DNA from: Bolinopsis microptera
Taxonomy: Eukaryota > Ctenophora > Tentaculata > Lobata > Bolinopsidae
Assembly: GCF_026151205.1 (NCBI RefSeq)
Contig: NC_087079.1
Coordinates: 13,045,945-13,109,944 of the forward strand
Reading direction: 5' to 3'
DNA length: 64,000 nucleotides
Below, in pieces: positions 13,401 through 25,339 of the stretch (position 1 is the first letter of the stretch; each line of letters starts with the position of its first letter). Made by a program: the position numbers and the translations under genes. A model generated the notes under the pieces. The model saw only the letters and a list, made by a program, of their open reading frames with translations. It ran no database searches and had not been told where the DNA came from.

Positions 13401-16400
13401 GGCCAGGATCCAAGTGCTAAAACTTCACAAACGTACAAATTGTCAAACTAAGGTTTATTAACATGACAAATGGAATAAATTATAGATCCTTCCTGTCACA
13501 TTGATTGTAGGCACGAGATAAAACAAAATCTCTGTTTAAAACGAAACTTAAAAAATTAGCAAAACGATTCGCCTTAGTATTTAACTCTACATTTAATCTA
13601 CATGAATCCCTTTCTCAATCCAACCCCTTTCAGGCTCCAACGCAAGAAACTCTGTGGTACAACATCTTCATCAGATGGTGCAGGGACTATGGTTGGGCTG
13701 ACAACGTAAACAACAACTGGGTCCAGGATGCGCTCTGTTTCATCGCCATGAGTAGACGAGGTAAAGGCATAATATGTATTGAATCCATATGATAATCTCC
13801 AGACAATATAATTAACCTTACTGCACTGCACCCACTGCATGATACTTGAATTCAAAGTAGCAATATTGTCAAATATCATTAATCAATTAACTCACTCTTG
13901 TCTTGTAGGGTTGACGGAGCAGGAAATTCTGGGTGCTTTACAGATGAGTGGGTACAGGGATACAACTGAAGTGAAGACTGCCGACTGGGCTTCATTTTAC
14001 AGAGCTGCTCAAGATTCTCTTATCAAGGAGCACACCGGAATATTTTCACTTGCTCACGGTTGTGTTCAAAAAGCGGTACGTTCACTTTGCAAGTATCTCA
14101 AATATTTTGGCTACTTCATGAAAGTGGCGTAGAACTGGCTTACAGTAGTAGCTTTGGCGATAGGAAATCAAATCAACAACCGATTAATAATTACTCGATT
14201 AACTGTCGGCAAGTTTCCAATTACTTATCAATAAGCAGGTGTTAAACATATTTTTCACAGGTGCTATGCTCCGTAATGGGCGGAACCCCCGAGGTTAAAC
14301 TGGACGAAATCAACCAAAAATACTCCAACCACAAACTGAAACGGATGCCAAGCTTCTTCCGGAAAACCCACAATTGTTATCACACGGTACGAGCTTTGTA
14401 TGTTTAATAAACACACAATAATAATATGATAAACGCACAAATTTGCTTCACTAACAATAAACAATATACAATTTATTGTTTGCTGTTAGTGAAGCAAATT
14501 TACTTGCCTTCGTGTCGAAGACCCCGTATATATTTTAACGTTACAACAAAATATGTAACGCTACAAACATCATCTGAACCGCCACACTTTACTTTTAAAA
14601 GCAAGATCAATCGAACCTGTCGAGTTTATCTAATTTAACTGTCACACATTTCAGAAACTTGCCAACTACTTCCAAACTCAGCCCATCAATTGGAGGACTT
14701 TAGAAGAGTTACCCTGGCACTGGTCTCAGGTTATTTAATATTTTATACTTTACTTTACTCTGACTAGAGCGGTTAACGATAAGAGTTAATATTAGACATT
14801 TTAATATGTATTGCTGAGGTAATTACTAATTAGGTTGATTAAAACTTATAGGAATCTTCTTACGTTAACCTCATGATTGTTTGCTGTTTCAAACAATCAT
14901 CATGTTATATTTGAGGTTTGATATATCATCTTGATTCTTGATTAAACTTTTAATTGGATTGAATTTCAGGCCCTTCGATGGAAGAAACTGCACAAAATAG
15001 TGAGAACACCAGAATATTTTGAGTTGTTCCGCTCAAGTTCCGAGATCAACCAGTTCAACACATTTAATATAGATCTGTTTCGGTACTGGGATGAAATGAA
15101 GCAACATGCCCCTAATCTAGACGGTCCTGCCGAGGTGAGTTTCAAGATTTAAATGTATGATAACTTTGTATGGGAATTATTCTCTTGATGTCTTCATTAA
15201 AATAACTAACTAAATAATTGTGCAATGGTATTAAATAATTGATCGTTAATTAAAGTAACTAATTAAAGTAATTAATCGAAGTTATTATCCCATTAGACGT
15301 ATAACAGGATGATGCAACATGAACTGACTCAGTCGCTCAGTGACGTCACATTCATGAACGATCAAAACGAGGTAAAAATCAATTATAAATATAATATAAT
15401 AAATATAGACTTTTTAATTAGCTTTGCATAATATAACTCTCACATGTTATTTCATATTGATTTTTTTTCCCTACTCTTGCCGAAGGCAAAAAGATCGTAG
15501 GGAATAAGTAATCGGGTTTGGATATATGAGGTGGCCCGATGGACCTGCGATGATGACAAAAGTCTGCTCCTTTGAAATATAGACCACTCCCCTATAATTA
15601 TGTGTATAGGAAGCGTCTGTTATGCTGCGCGCGACGCTAGCCATGTGTTAATTAATTACAGCGAAATTCCTCCTTCGCAAAGTTATTTTCCGCAATTTTC
15701 TGGATTCATTTATTGTTGATGCGCGGCGCTGCATTGTTCAAATAAATCGTCAATTTTTACCATGCACGAATCCCACTCATTTATAAACAACATAGTATGT
15801 AAATATGGTGCACTTTTTTCCAGTCACACTTTTCACACAAAAGAATTAATGGTACAAGTACATGGTAGGGAAAATTGATCGTGCGTGGTTTAACCGCGGC
15901 GAAATTCTTGTTAAAACTGGAGAAACTTTATAGAACAAGTAAGTAACAACGATTAAATTTTGCTGCACAGTCACTAATAATGTAAAATATAAAACTTACA
16001 TCATGTCTCAAAATCACCATGGCTTGCAAGTAAGGCTTTCAGATAAACCCAATTTAATCATATTACTGGGTTTCTACCAAGCAAAAGCCGCTCTCAGCCA
16101 GCCGCTTTCACCATGATGCTTAATATAAGTATGACGTCACTATCCTATCAGACAGATTCCATAACCAGTCTGATAAATATCTATACTACTAAGCATTATT
16201 AGTTTTAGCAAAATATTTAAAATAATTAGTGATAAAAATCCAAAATTGATTTTAACCAGGCTACAGTATTCAGCAACTGCATAGTCCGAAAATGCAGGGC
16301 TTGTCCGTGTTGGGATGAAAAAACATTGTTAAAAACAGGAGTGAGTTGTCATGCTAAGTGTGCTTAATTAACTAATTAGCTAAGTGTGCCTAATTAGCTA

Positions 16401-19400
16401 ATTATATAAGTGTACCTAATTAACTAATTAGCTAATTGTACCTAATTAGCTAATTAGCTAAGTGTACCTAATTAACTAATTAGATAAGTGTGACTAATTA
16501 ACTAATAAGCTAAGTGTACCTAATTAGCTAAGTGTATCTAATTAACTAATTAGCTAAATGTGTCTAATTAACTAAGTGTACCTAATTAACTAATTAGCTA
16601 AGTGTACCTAATTAGCTAAGTTTTCCTAATTAACTAATTAGCTAAGTGTGACTTATTAACTAATAAGCTAAGTGTACCTAATTAGCTAAGTGTACCTAAT
16701 TAACTAATTAGCTAAGTGTACCTAATTAACTAATTAGCTAAGTTTTCCTAATTAACTAATTAGCTAAGTGTGACTAATTAACTAATAAGCTAAGTGTACC
16801 TAATTAGCTAAGTGTACCTAATTAACTAATTAGCTAAGTGTACCTAATTAACTAAGTGTGCCTTATTAACCAATTAGCTAAGTGTGACTAATAAGCTAAG
16901 TGTGCCTAATTAACCAATTAGCTAAGTGTGACTAATTAGCTAAGTGTGTCCAATTCTGCTATCGCCTTTCTCGCTGCTGACGATCACTTCGTTACTTTTT
17001 GTTTTTTTGCGTTCTATTACTATACCCTTATACCTATTTATGGAGTTATTTACTGTCGCTATCCTCACATCTCTTTTTGTGGTCATATCAAGTTTTGTCT
17101 TTGATCACCTTTTACACTTTTACAGTCCATACTGCACAGTTCCTGTTAGTAACGAGAGGGGCCCCCGTTGCTACGTTTTTGTATTTTAAATAAATAATCC
17201 AGAAATTTAATAGATTAAATCTAAAAATTCTACATCATATCATGATCTAGATCATAACACTGCAGTCCCATTATTTTTCCTAATATAACCAATTATATTC
17301 TTTACTCAAAATTTGGTAGGCTAACAATTTCACAATTTCGACTAGTTTTTATGAATCATTTTTTGGAGATAATGGTAAATAGAATCAAGAAGTCAGTAAA
17401 TCACTTACTCAAGAAGGTAGACACACCCAGACCTGTTTCGCGAAATAACCCTTGTACCATTCTACCGTACATGTTTCCAGAGCCCCAATCTTCTGATCTC
17501 CTTCTTGATGTTGCAAATATTTCAGACGGCAGAAGAAGACAATGAAGAACAAATGAAGACACTCGTTGAAAGAGCCACCAATCACGTAGCTGCTGAAGAG
17601 TCGATAAGGTTGTCCAAATGGGCGTGGCTGGCTGGTCAGTTTCTGGGAGAGATCTGTGATTACGAACCTGGAACCAAATTACTCCAATATGTTAGTACGA
17701 TTATTTTATTTAATGTTAACTATATTGAGTACGATTTAATCCAGTGATAGCTCAAACATCTTCGATCACAGCTACAGCTAGAATATCAATAATGTAAAAT
17801 CAACAAATGAATTTTTGGTTTGTAATTTTCTCTCTGTCTGTTTTATCAGCGTAGGTAACCACTGTCAAATTTATTATCAAACTGATATCAGAATTATTTT
17901 TCAGGCCAAACTGCTATGTCCATCTAAAAAATCCGACCTGCTGTACCAAATAAACTACTCCCTCGGTAAAGTTTACTACTACAAAATCGACTGGGAAAAC
18001 GCACGGAGGAGTTTCCTGGAGGCCCGGAAAGAGCTGAAAAAATGCAGGAAGGACGGAAATGAGCAGTTGGAGGAGGAATGCGCTCTCCTCAACAACACTG
18101 TGTCTTGTATGTTGATCATGAAACGTCTTGGTGAGTGCCATCTTTAATCACTTTTCTGCTTTGAGTTTTATTTGCTGTGTGATAGTTCACTGCTTCTTCT
18201 GTCGAGTTCCAGGTTCAGCCAATATCTTTCGAACTGTCGCCCGCCCAGCAGGTGTTAACCTTGAGATGGCCGTGTCGAGAGAATAATTAAATAGATTAAA
18301 TTAATGTCAATACTCCAGATGAAGCTGAACGGTTGCTGAAAGAGACTGGAGACAAATACCAGCTACTCAACAGATACGAACAATCTCCCGGATATTTCAT
18401 GTACAGATTCAACAAATCAAGGTTAATATTCAGTTACATTATGTTGCTACAAGTTTTACTTTATCAATATCTATCAAAATCAAAGATGAGAGAACTCTCT
18501 TAGAAGTTGTGAAGGATTTAGTTTAAGAAATTGTGAATTTAAAATAAAGAACAAAAAAATGCAGGTTGATAGCAAAACGAGCCACCAAGATGACGGACCA
18601 GAAGAAACAGGAGGAGAGATCGACGCTATTTCGAGAGGCTTTAGCGATATTCGACGAGACGTTACAATTCAGGATGAAACACTACGGGTGGAGGCACCCG
18701 TTAGTTGCTCTTAACTGGCAAGAACAGGTTAGTTGCACACCATCGTGCTTAATAGTTTACCGAGAAATTTAGAAGAATTGTCCTGGTAAACAACTTTTCA
18801 GTTAACTTCAGTCCTGACTCCTCTTTTCCAGGGTTTCCTCTACCACTCTTGGGGAGACCGTATCGAAGGAGAGAAATGCTTCAAAAAAGCTCTGGAAATC
18901 TACGAGGAAGTTCTGAGTCAGGATCACGTGCTAATTGCAACCTGTAAATATCATCTGGGTATGATCTATCAGGAGATGAGAAAATGGCACCAAGCCCTCC
19001 AATGTTTCCAGGTAATAATTTCGTTTTTTCTAAGATTGAGTCCCAAAATTCTGTCAAATTTCGGTTTGTTATGACGTTATACGCCTAAATTCGCCAGTTT
19101 GATCAGTTTGTAAATTTCAGTGCTAAAAACCTGTTTATTTTACTAATTATACTTATATTATAATCATCAAACATTCATTCACACACCCTCATCTGTCTTT
19201 TCAGTGCATCACGCTAGTACAAGTTAACAAGTATTCCAATGAATTCTAAACTGTTTCACTTGATATGACGTCGCTATGACGTCTAGCTATAAAAGTAAAG
19301 TTCGCATAATAGCCTCGCCCTGAGTAGTAAGTGTATTTCAGGTTGCTCTTAAGATCCGACAGAAACGCTTCGACTTCAGTCGGAGACATTGGAAAGATAT

Positions 19401-20995
19401 AGAACGGCGCATGAAGAGGTGTAGGGATCGAGTTAGAAGCGAGATGATGGGTGATTTGGATAGGTGATTCATGGAGTGTCTTGGTCACGTGTTGAGTGTC
19501 TTAGTCACGTGTTGTTGAACGATAATATCTCGTTATCATCGTTCGTGTTTATTATAATCGTGATCTTATCATTCGTGCTTTATCCTTTTTCTATCCATGT
19601 TGTACGAGTGATTAGCCTTAGAAGATAGCACAGTGTAGAACTGCTGCTTATCAGCGGCAACGAGGGTTGAGGACACATTCCTGTAGTTGAACCCTGTATT
19701 CTGAAATTGTTGTAAGTCTTACTCAGCAACTCAGCGCAGTTAGTGGTTGCAAAGTGGTTTAATGTTAGCGCTCCGTCGAAGTGTGGCACTCTATCCTTCA
19801 ATTTGTGAGCATAGTTTGTTGAGTTTGAGCGTTAGAATGTTTATGTGTTAATAAAGATAGTTTGTTTGAGCGATCGAGGTCCGAGGAAGCAGTATTCTAC
19901 GTACATGTTTCAGCATTCAAACTACTTGTGTTTTAATGTCAAAGTTTGAGAACGATATCAGATATCTCCGTAATTACCGGCGATCGTGGCCATGGGTGGA
20001 TACTGGATCATCGGACGGATGAAGCTGGAACTCGGAGAAGTAAAAGAATTCTCTCCGAAGAACACCAAACTTCGCGTTATAAAAATATTATCGATCTGTG
20101 TAATTTCACCATTTCAGACTGATTCATATTCTCATATAAAAACATTCACCACTTTTTCCATCATCAACATTAACATCAATAAATTCTTGTTTATTCATTT
20201 TTCCAGTCACTTATTCTACCATTTGAGAGTAAATGTACAGCCCTTTTAACAGCACCTTTCAGATCGCCTTAAGGATAAGACAGAGCAAATTCACCCATGC
20301 TAGAAGATGGACAGACATCTCACGGAGGATCGTTATTTGTAACAAAAAAATTGATGAACTGAATGACCCCAGGTAAACACAAAACACAACTCACAAGGAA
20401 AATGCTGGCTCTGATGTCACTGAGGCTCAACTTGCATTAAAATCTATTTTTAGTGGAAAACCTCTTTATGATGTTCTTTTTATGTGTTATTTGTTAAATG
20501 TAATGCGTTTTGGCCTTTACTTTGGTGATTTATGTCAATGTTTAATATAGATAATGCCGATTTCCGTTTTACTGTCAATATTTAGCCCATGAAGCTGTCG
20601 CTGACTTGGTGCGACTTCAAATTCTATCAAAAAACCTTAGCAGTTCATATTTTTGTTGATTTTACTTCTAATTTTAATATATTTAACACGCTTCTTCTTG
20701 TTATCGCTAGATACTCAATTTCAGGTCTAGTTCCGCTCCTCCACCTAGAATAAACCCTCCCTCCACGGGGACCACCACCACTACAACCACCAACAGTTAC
20801 CATAGCAACACCCGCTCCAGCCACCTTGACAACGGTGAAACCACCGCAACCACTAGGGAGACGAGCAATTCGAGGACAACCACAAGCTCCACAACAACAA
20901 CCACAACCGTACAGCATAGACCGTATGATAGAATTGAAATAAGCTCACAGTTTCAGAGGTTGTCTCTTCATCTGGAGATGTCCACGACCATTTAG
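4445..20995 (+). CDS. Nephrocystin-3/TTC41-like STAND NTPase with C-terminal TPR repeats (multi-exon, 5' end not found)
   Basis: Exons read with GT-AG borders and consistent phases: 4445-4527, 7590-7715, 9978-10121, 10522-10626, 10994-11215, 11380-11541, 11780-11854, 13634-13760, 13909-14075, 14261-14386, 14655-14729, 14970-15134, 15297-15371, 17526-17690, 17905-18130, 18319-18421, 18565-18727, 18832-19011, then 20263-20372 plus 20725-20995, or the alternative end 19342-19467. The long form codes about 956 residues. Exon 9978 holds the P-loop GEQGCGKST after a hydrophobic strand. Exon 10994 holds a Walker-B-like strand FVLAIDCLESL. Exons 13634-14075 contain SRRGLTEQEIL, typical of the winged-helix part after a NACHT module. 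Exons 17905-19011 contain TPR-type helices such as ATCKYHLGMIYQEM. The domain order matches nephrocystin-3 and TTC41-like proteins, which act at cilia in animals. The orthology call is inference. The first exon starts in phase 1, so the N-terminus lies upstream or was missed. Confidence 0.8.
5379..6982. mobile_element. Non-autonomous DNA transposon, 12-bp TIRs GGGCAATTCCAC, 4-bp target duplication AAAT
   Basis: The left end GGGCAATTCCAC (5379-5390) is the exact inverse of GTGGAATTGCCC (6971-6982). AAAT flanks both sides (5375-5378 and 6983-6986). The element is 1604 bp and sits in the intron after the first recognised exon of the NPHP3-like gene. The motif GTCYGTCAC recurs inside it near 5706, 5888, 6589, 6602, 6793 and 6961, the last being subterminal. 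No transposase ORF is visible. The superfamily is uncertain; a 4-bp duplication is compatible with several, including Sola and Chapaev. Confidence 0.8.
6983..9977. other. Introns around exon 7590-7715; nothing further recognised
   Basis: Apart from the 42-codon exon at 7590-7715, these introns show only short AT-rich runs and ORFs of no recognisable content. A GC-alternating stretch with CGCGCGCG lies near 9856-9890, which could adopt Z-DNA. That is a composition remark only. Confidence 0.4.
10843..10925. repeat. Short palindromic hairpin (MITE-like) in an intron
   Basis: CACTTCCGTTAAAAAATCAT at the left is matched by the inverse of ATGATTTGTTAACGGAAGTG at the right with one internal difference, and the pairing continues further inward with a few more mismatches. 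The total is 83 bp. No target duplication was clear. It lies in the intron between exons 10522-10626 and 10994-11215. Confidence 0.6.
12281..13070 (-). CDS. Small tail-anchored coiled-coil protein, 3 exons, nested in an intron of the NPHP3-like gene
   Basis: Exons on the minus strand: 13070-12939 (starts ATG), 12655-12534 and 12425-12281 (ends TAG). The donor after exon 1 is CAG/GTTAGT, phase 0. The acceptor TACAG/AAGATC opens exon 2. Its donor TTCAG/GTTAGG is phase 2 and joins the acceptor ATTTCAG/ATTCC of exon 3. The joined frame is 399 nt, 132 residues. Residues 1-44 are basic and proline-rich. Residues about 45-95 are a charged heptad-like helix (KEEDEYKDMEFTLENGN, then IARRIKELEF). Residues about 104-125 are strongly hydrophobic (SLTVLTITLPFVIYFFLFMI), followed by a short tail, as in a tail-anchored membrane protein. 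If exon 2 were not spliced it would stop 14 codons later without a membrane segment. I do not recognise the family. It lies wholly between host exons 11780-11854 and 13634-13760. Confidence 0.6.
13205..13262. repeat. 16-bp tandem repeat, three copies
   Basis: The unit AGACAAAGTGTGGAGT is repeated three times in a row. It lies upstream of the nested minus-strand gene, about 140 bp before its start codon, so it could sit in that gene's promoter or 5' UTR. That role is a guess from position only. Confidence 0.6.
14439..14501. repeat. Intronic hairpin, about 28-bp stem
   Basis: AAATTTGCTTCACTAACAAT at the left pairs with the inverse of GTTAGTGAAGCAAATTT at the right. The whole 63-bp block is nearly palindromic. 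It lies between exons 14261-14386 and 14655-14729. A second, shorter hairpin with stem ATGATTGTTT lies near 14872-14896. Confidence 0.6.
16345..16960. repeat. AT-rich minisatellite of about 26-bp units with palindromic TAATTAACTAATTAGC core
   Basis: About 600 bp is made of variants of TAAGTGTACCTAATTAACTAATTAGC, some units shortened to TAAGTGTACCTAATTAGC. The core TAATTAACTAATTAGC is close to self-complementary, so the array can fold on either strand. It lies in the intron between exons 15297-15371 and 17526-17690. Confidence 0.85.
19342..19467 (+). CDS. Alternative last exon 1 of the NPHP3-like gene
   Basis: The acceptor ATTTCAG precedes GTT GCT CTT in phase 0, matching the phase-0 donor of exon 18832-19011. 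It codes 41 residues, starting VALKIRQKRFDFSRRHW, and ends in TGA. AATAAA follows at 19850-19855. The segment is homologous in sequence to the start of the downstream exon 20263-20372 (IALRIRQSKFTHARRW), so the two look like duplicated exons used as alternatives. Whether both are used needs transcripts. Confidence 0.65.
   Translation, partial: VALKIRQKRFDFSRRHWKDIERRMKRCRDRVRSEMMGDLDR
19850..19855 (+). promoter_or_regulatory. Candidate polyadenylation signal for the short isoform
   Basis: AATAAA 383 bp past the TGA of the exon 19342-19467. It is supportive because it separates the two alternative ends, but the hexamer is common in AT-rich DNA. Confidence 0.4.
20263..20995 (+). CDS. Alternative last two exons (20263-20372, 20725-20995) of the NPHP3-like gene
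   Basis: The acceptor CTTTCAG opens ATC GCC TTA in phase 0. The exon codes IALRIRQSKFTHARRW and more, and ends in phase 2 at CCCAG/GTAAAC. The last exon opens after ATTTCAG and codes about 90 residues of low-complexity Thr/Ser/Pro/Asn-rich sequence (a run around TTTTTTTNSYHSN), ending EMSTTI then TAG. The low-complexity tail is absent from the alternative form ending at 19467, so the two isoforms would differ in C-terminal tail while sharing the final helical motif. Confidence 0.65.
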
Positions 20996-23405
20996 TAGTA
21001 AAACAGAAAATTTATTCATTAAGTTATTGGTATGTTTATATTATAAAATATGCACTTTAGTTGGCAGATCTTTGTCTGGCAAAATTGATTTGATGATGAT
21101 GAACGGAGCTTTTTTTTCATAGGTTTGGAATCTTGATTTTTCATTAAATTTGAGATGTGAGGGTTTTCTTATGACGGAGAGATTTTGAAGCAGTATGAAC
21201 TTTATGATATGAATCCTGCTTCCATACGTCCCATATGTCTACTTCAATTACTGAAAGGTTTTTAGTGTTTTGATGGGTATGCCTCTCCATTCTCTTCATT
21301 TTTTCCAGGGTTGAAATATTTTAATCCGTTCTTTTGAAACAACTTTCGATTTTTCTACTACGCCATAATATAATTGTTATTCATATTGAAGGGGTTGTCA
21401 ACATATTTTGTTTTTATCTGTAATAACAAGCTTTGAGAGTTTTAAAAGAGATAGTCATAAGGAAATTATTTTTATTTGATAACTTTATTTATAATTACAC
21501 AGTGAGTGCCGTGAAGTGCATTTTTTGCATTTTTGCGCTTCAGCATGGGTTATAATACCTGTCTTTTTTACTTGATAAGTTGATGCTGATAGTGATACTG
21601 ATGCAGCCTGTCAGGCTTTCAGAATCAAAATTGTAAATTCTACGAAGATCGGCCAGATTTAATTTGTTTCAGAAAAAATGTTTGGCGAAATATTTTAATC
21701 GTGAGGTTGTGGAACGCACGAATCCGTCGATTTTATGCTTTTTTCAAATACTGGTCAATCATTGTACATAATTTTTAATCCATTTTTATCTCAGTATTAT
21801 TAAATGTACCAATCTAAGTAAGTGAACTCTAAAATGATTTCTGTACGCTAACGAATTTAAGTTCTTATTGGTGTACTTGTATTCAAAAAGTTACTGATTA
21901 AAATTCAATTAGAATTAATAACGGATCATATGTGCGACAGCTATTAGAAAAGTAAAGATACTAACAGTATTGGTACTCTTCTACTGGTTACTATTACCGT
22001 CTGATATCGCCGATATTGTGTTACATCTATTATAAATACAGACCAAGAGTTTGTCAATCTAATTATTTGTTCCTCCTTTGGTTTAAAAGCTACCATTTTC
22101 ATACCTAGCATACAAAAATGTAGTTCACAACAACATTCGTTGCATATCATAAACCGGTAATAGTCATATCAGCAGTGGCAACATTTTGGGGTCATCTTAA
22201 AGTTTCGTACGATTAGAGATATTACTATTAGCGATTAGTTTTACTCGATTTTTCTTAAGGGTTATTATATATCACTGAATTTGATCTCAATTTCATCGAC
22301 AGTGATAACCATTTTGAGCCAAATAGTGATTAGTATTGGGTTACTGATCCTTGATTTTATCTTATCAATTGGTGAATGTACTCAAACTGGAACTGTTCTA
22401 TTTATTGCAAGTTGACCTGCTTTATTCATAATATCTTTTGGCCCAAAATGAGGTTTGAGGTTTTCATCTCTATTTGCCAAAATGGTTTAAACTTGAAAGA
22501 TTGATACAATTATGTTTATTGATTCAGATGTATCATACAATATTTCCATGAAAACTGGTTTTATTTCTTGTCGATGGTTAATTCTTGTTGCATCCGTAGA
22601 TCGGCGAGGTGCACCACTGGGCCTCGCTGAGTTGGGAAGGATTGACATCGTGAATCAAATTCTAATTAAACAATGATAATATGTAAACAGATGTGATCCT
22701 TAATTTTTCAATTACCCACTTTTCCTGGTTGGCGATGCATTAAATCAAAACATTGAGTAAATCATGTAAAAAGATAAATTGCACATTAAAATACGATTTC
22801 TTGGTCAATATTTCATCCGTAATGTCTACGAAGCTCAGGAGTTATCAGGAGTACCGAAATAGCTATCTATGACTTTGTACTTGTGGAACGTGGGCCGTGG
22901 ATCCTCAAGTTCCCTTGCTGTGACCTATAATTGTTTTAGTTAAGCTCACTGCAGAGACAAAAGGAAATCGCGGCATGTACGGAATCGTGATTTTTCCCAT
23001 TATTTGTGACAAATTTTATGTATAGTTTAATGTATAGTCTGTTAAAATTCGCGGTATCGCGATTTTTGGCCAAAATAATCTTGAAATCCTTTTGTCCGGC
23101 CTGGCTCACTGGGAATGACTACAGCTACCTACTAGCTAAATGAGACTATACTAGAAACGCTTTTCTAATGCTTTTAGGGCGAAAATGAACCCACAGCATT
23201 TAACAGCTCCTTAACATCTTAAACCTACAGATTGAGTTCAGAACTAACTAACCTGTCTGAGAAGTTATTGTTTCTGGAACACATATAGAACAAGGTGCCA
23301 GCCTTTGTAAACTTGAGAACGTGACCAAAGTAGCTTGCTGGTACATATTGATATGGACAATTTTGTTCATTTTTTGCGATTATTTGAACACAGAATTCAC
23401 AGTTA
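20996..23405. other. Intergenic stretch, nothing recognised
   Basis: AT-rich sequence downstream of the NPHP3-like gene. Only short ORFs without domains occur. The 3' UTR of the long isoform probably occupies the first part, but no single polyadenylation site stands out. Confidence 0.4.
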
Positions 23406-24069
23406 CCTTATCGGACCTTATTTGGACGGACATTACATGAACGGACATAATTATGAACGGACATTAATATGAACGCTCGAAGGCATTCAAAACCATCAAA
23501 AATCCGAATTTTTTCAATTTTTTGACGTTTTTTTAATTTCAGCAAATGATTTTTAAATCCATTTTTTATACAGTATGTAAGAAAAGCAGTCATTAAGCAG
23601 TAAAAATGTTAAAATATGTGTACATGATCAGTGACTAAAAGTAATATCACATATCATCTTCATCAAATGGGTTTTCACTTTTCGTGCATGAAATAGTCCA
23701 TGCTTAAACAAGGATCAGTGATTTCTAGCTTTATGGAAACCTTTTTTTATCAAACTAACCCGGTCCTGCATTTCAGTGTTAACTTTTACAAGCCATTCGG
23801 CGTGAAGTGTTTTTTATCTTAGACAACTTTAGGTTAACCTTAACATCACGTGGGGCTTTCCTTGCACTGTTTTATTACCTCCCCTGAGTAATATGAACTA
23901 TAACAACGTCGGACAATGTCCTTGGCAACACGATTTACCGTAATATCTAGAGGCTGGAACAAGTTTTTCATGTTGGCGGGGACTAGCTCATGAACTATGT
24001 TGTTGAGTGCCATAATTTCGGTGACTTTTTCCGCCAAGTGACCCTTGAAAACATCATATACTAGTAGAA
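23406..24069. mobile_element. Left part of a split pogo/Tigger-like DNA transposon
   Basis: It begins CCTTATCGGACCTTATTTGG after a TA dinucleotide (23404-23405) and matches the full copy at 46237-47112. The minus strand at 23846-24037 codes a fragment with HELVPANMKNLFQPLD, resembling the 'PPNTT..QPLD' segment of pogo/jerky-type DDE transposases. The similarity to the 46237 copy stops after 24069, and the missing right part resumes at 40021 in the same orientation. Confidence 0.7.
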
Positions 24070-25339
24070 CTAGTGTTATATTATTTAAGAGAATATTTTA
24101 ATGGTGTACAGTGTAAGCATAGTTCAAAAATGTCTCTATTGCCAAATTGCTTTCAGGCGTTTTGCCCGAGCAAAATGTTAAAAAATGTTTGCTTTCGGCA
24201 AACTTTAACTGTACGGTACTACTACTATAGTATTGAAATTTATAAAACCTTTGACATTCTGACTGTGGCGTACAGAAAATCATTCCTACACCCCTGAATT
24301 ATCTGCTATTACATGTGAACATTGCGAGGTATCTAGGGGTAGGACAGGAGGAATTATTTTAGTTTTACTTTTACGCCTACGGGAAATTGAATAAAAATTG
24401 AATCAAGTAATCAAGCTTTCTTGGAAACGCGTAGCTCCAGTATAGACATGGGTTTAAGTATAAGTATAACTTACAAGTCATTATCAGGGTACCAACTACC
24501 ACATCACGTTTGAAAAATGTAATTATATCTCCCCACGAATTTTACCTGGGGACCTCGAGGCTTCTCTGTTCATAAACAGATTGAATATATATTGGAATGA
24601 CAATTGAATCGCCGAGCGCCGCCCAGTAACAAGAATTTTGATAGTATTAATTTGTTTATGGACACGTTCATTTGAGTTTGAGGATATTGGTAAACAAAAA
24701 TAATAGCGTTTTTGACGATAGTGGCTTAATTTTGACATCTATTAACTTAGCACGTTCAGAAGTTCTGAACATTAGCCACGTAACTCATACTCCCATATGC
24801 ACCGCTCAGAAAGAAAATCTATTGTTGTTAGGCACTATAATGTTTCAAATGTCACATTTTGTGTGACTTAGTTAACTGCAGTTGTCTAATTATCATTCCT
24901 TGGTCTGAAATATAGTAAATTAGGTCAATCTAACAATTATGATACAACATTGTTAATGGGCACGGATCGAACGGTTACAAGGCAATATTTGGGTAACTTT
25001 GTCACACTCATGATACCATACCTCTATTCTACTGTGAGGTGTCCTAAAAACCCTTTCAACTCATTATTTGATGGTTGCTCTACCAATCATAGCCCTAAAA
25101 TATGTTGTTTGGACTAGTTAGCTAATACAGGCACTTGGTTATTGGGAAATGAGGTTAATTCTGTCACAACATATGAAATTTTAAATTTTGGGCGAATTAT
25201 TTATATCTGATTTTGGTTTGAAAGGTGGAAAAAATTTTATATGATGACAATGTAGTTGATGCAAGTTAAGATCAGTTGATGTTTACATTGTCACAAAAAA
25301 TTATACGAAATCGTAAATAGATTAAAAACAATGATTATA

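Noticed and set aside
15307..15371. Exon starting at the acceptor AACAG/GATGATG
   Set aside because: In the required phase 0 it hits a stop at once (GAT GAT GCA ACA TGA); the upstream acceptor CATTAG/ACG at 15297 keeps the frame open.
16345..16960. CRISPR-like array
   Set aside because: Repeats are adjacent with no unique spacers, and the context is an intron of an animal gene.
19986..20249. ORF starting MAMGGYWIIGRMKLE as an extra exon
   Set aside because: No convincing acceptor before it, and it turns into AT-rich low-quality sequence; the homologous exon starts only at 20263.
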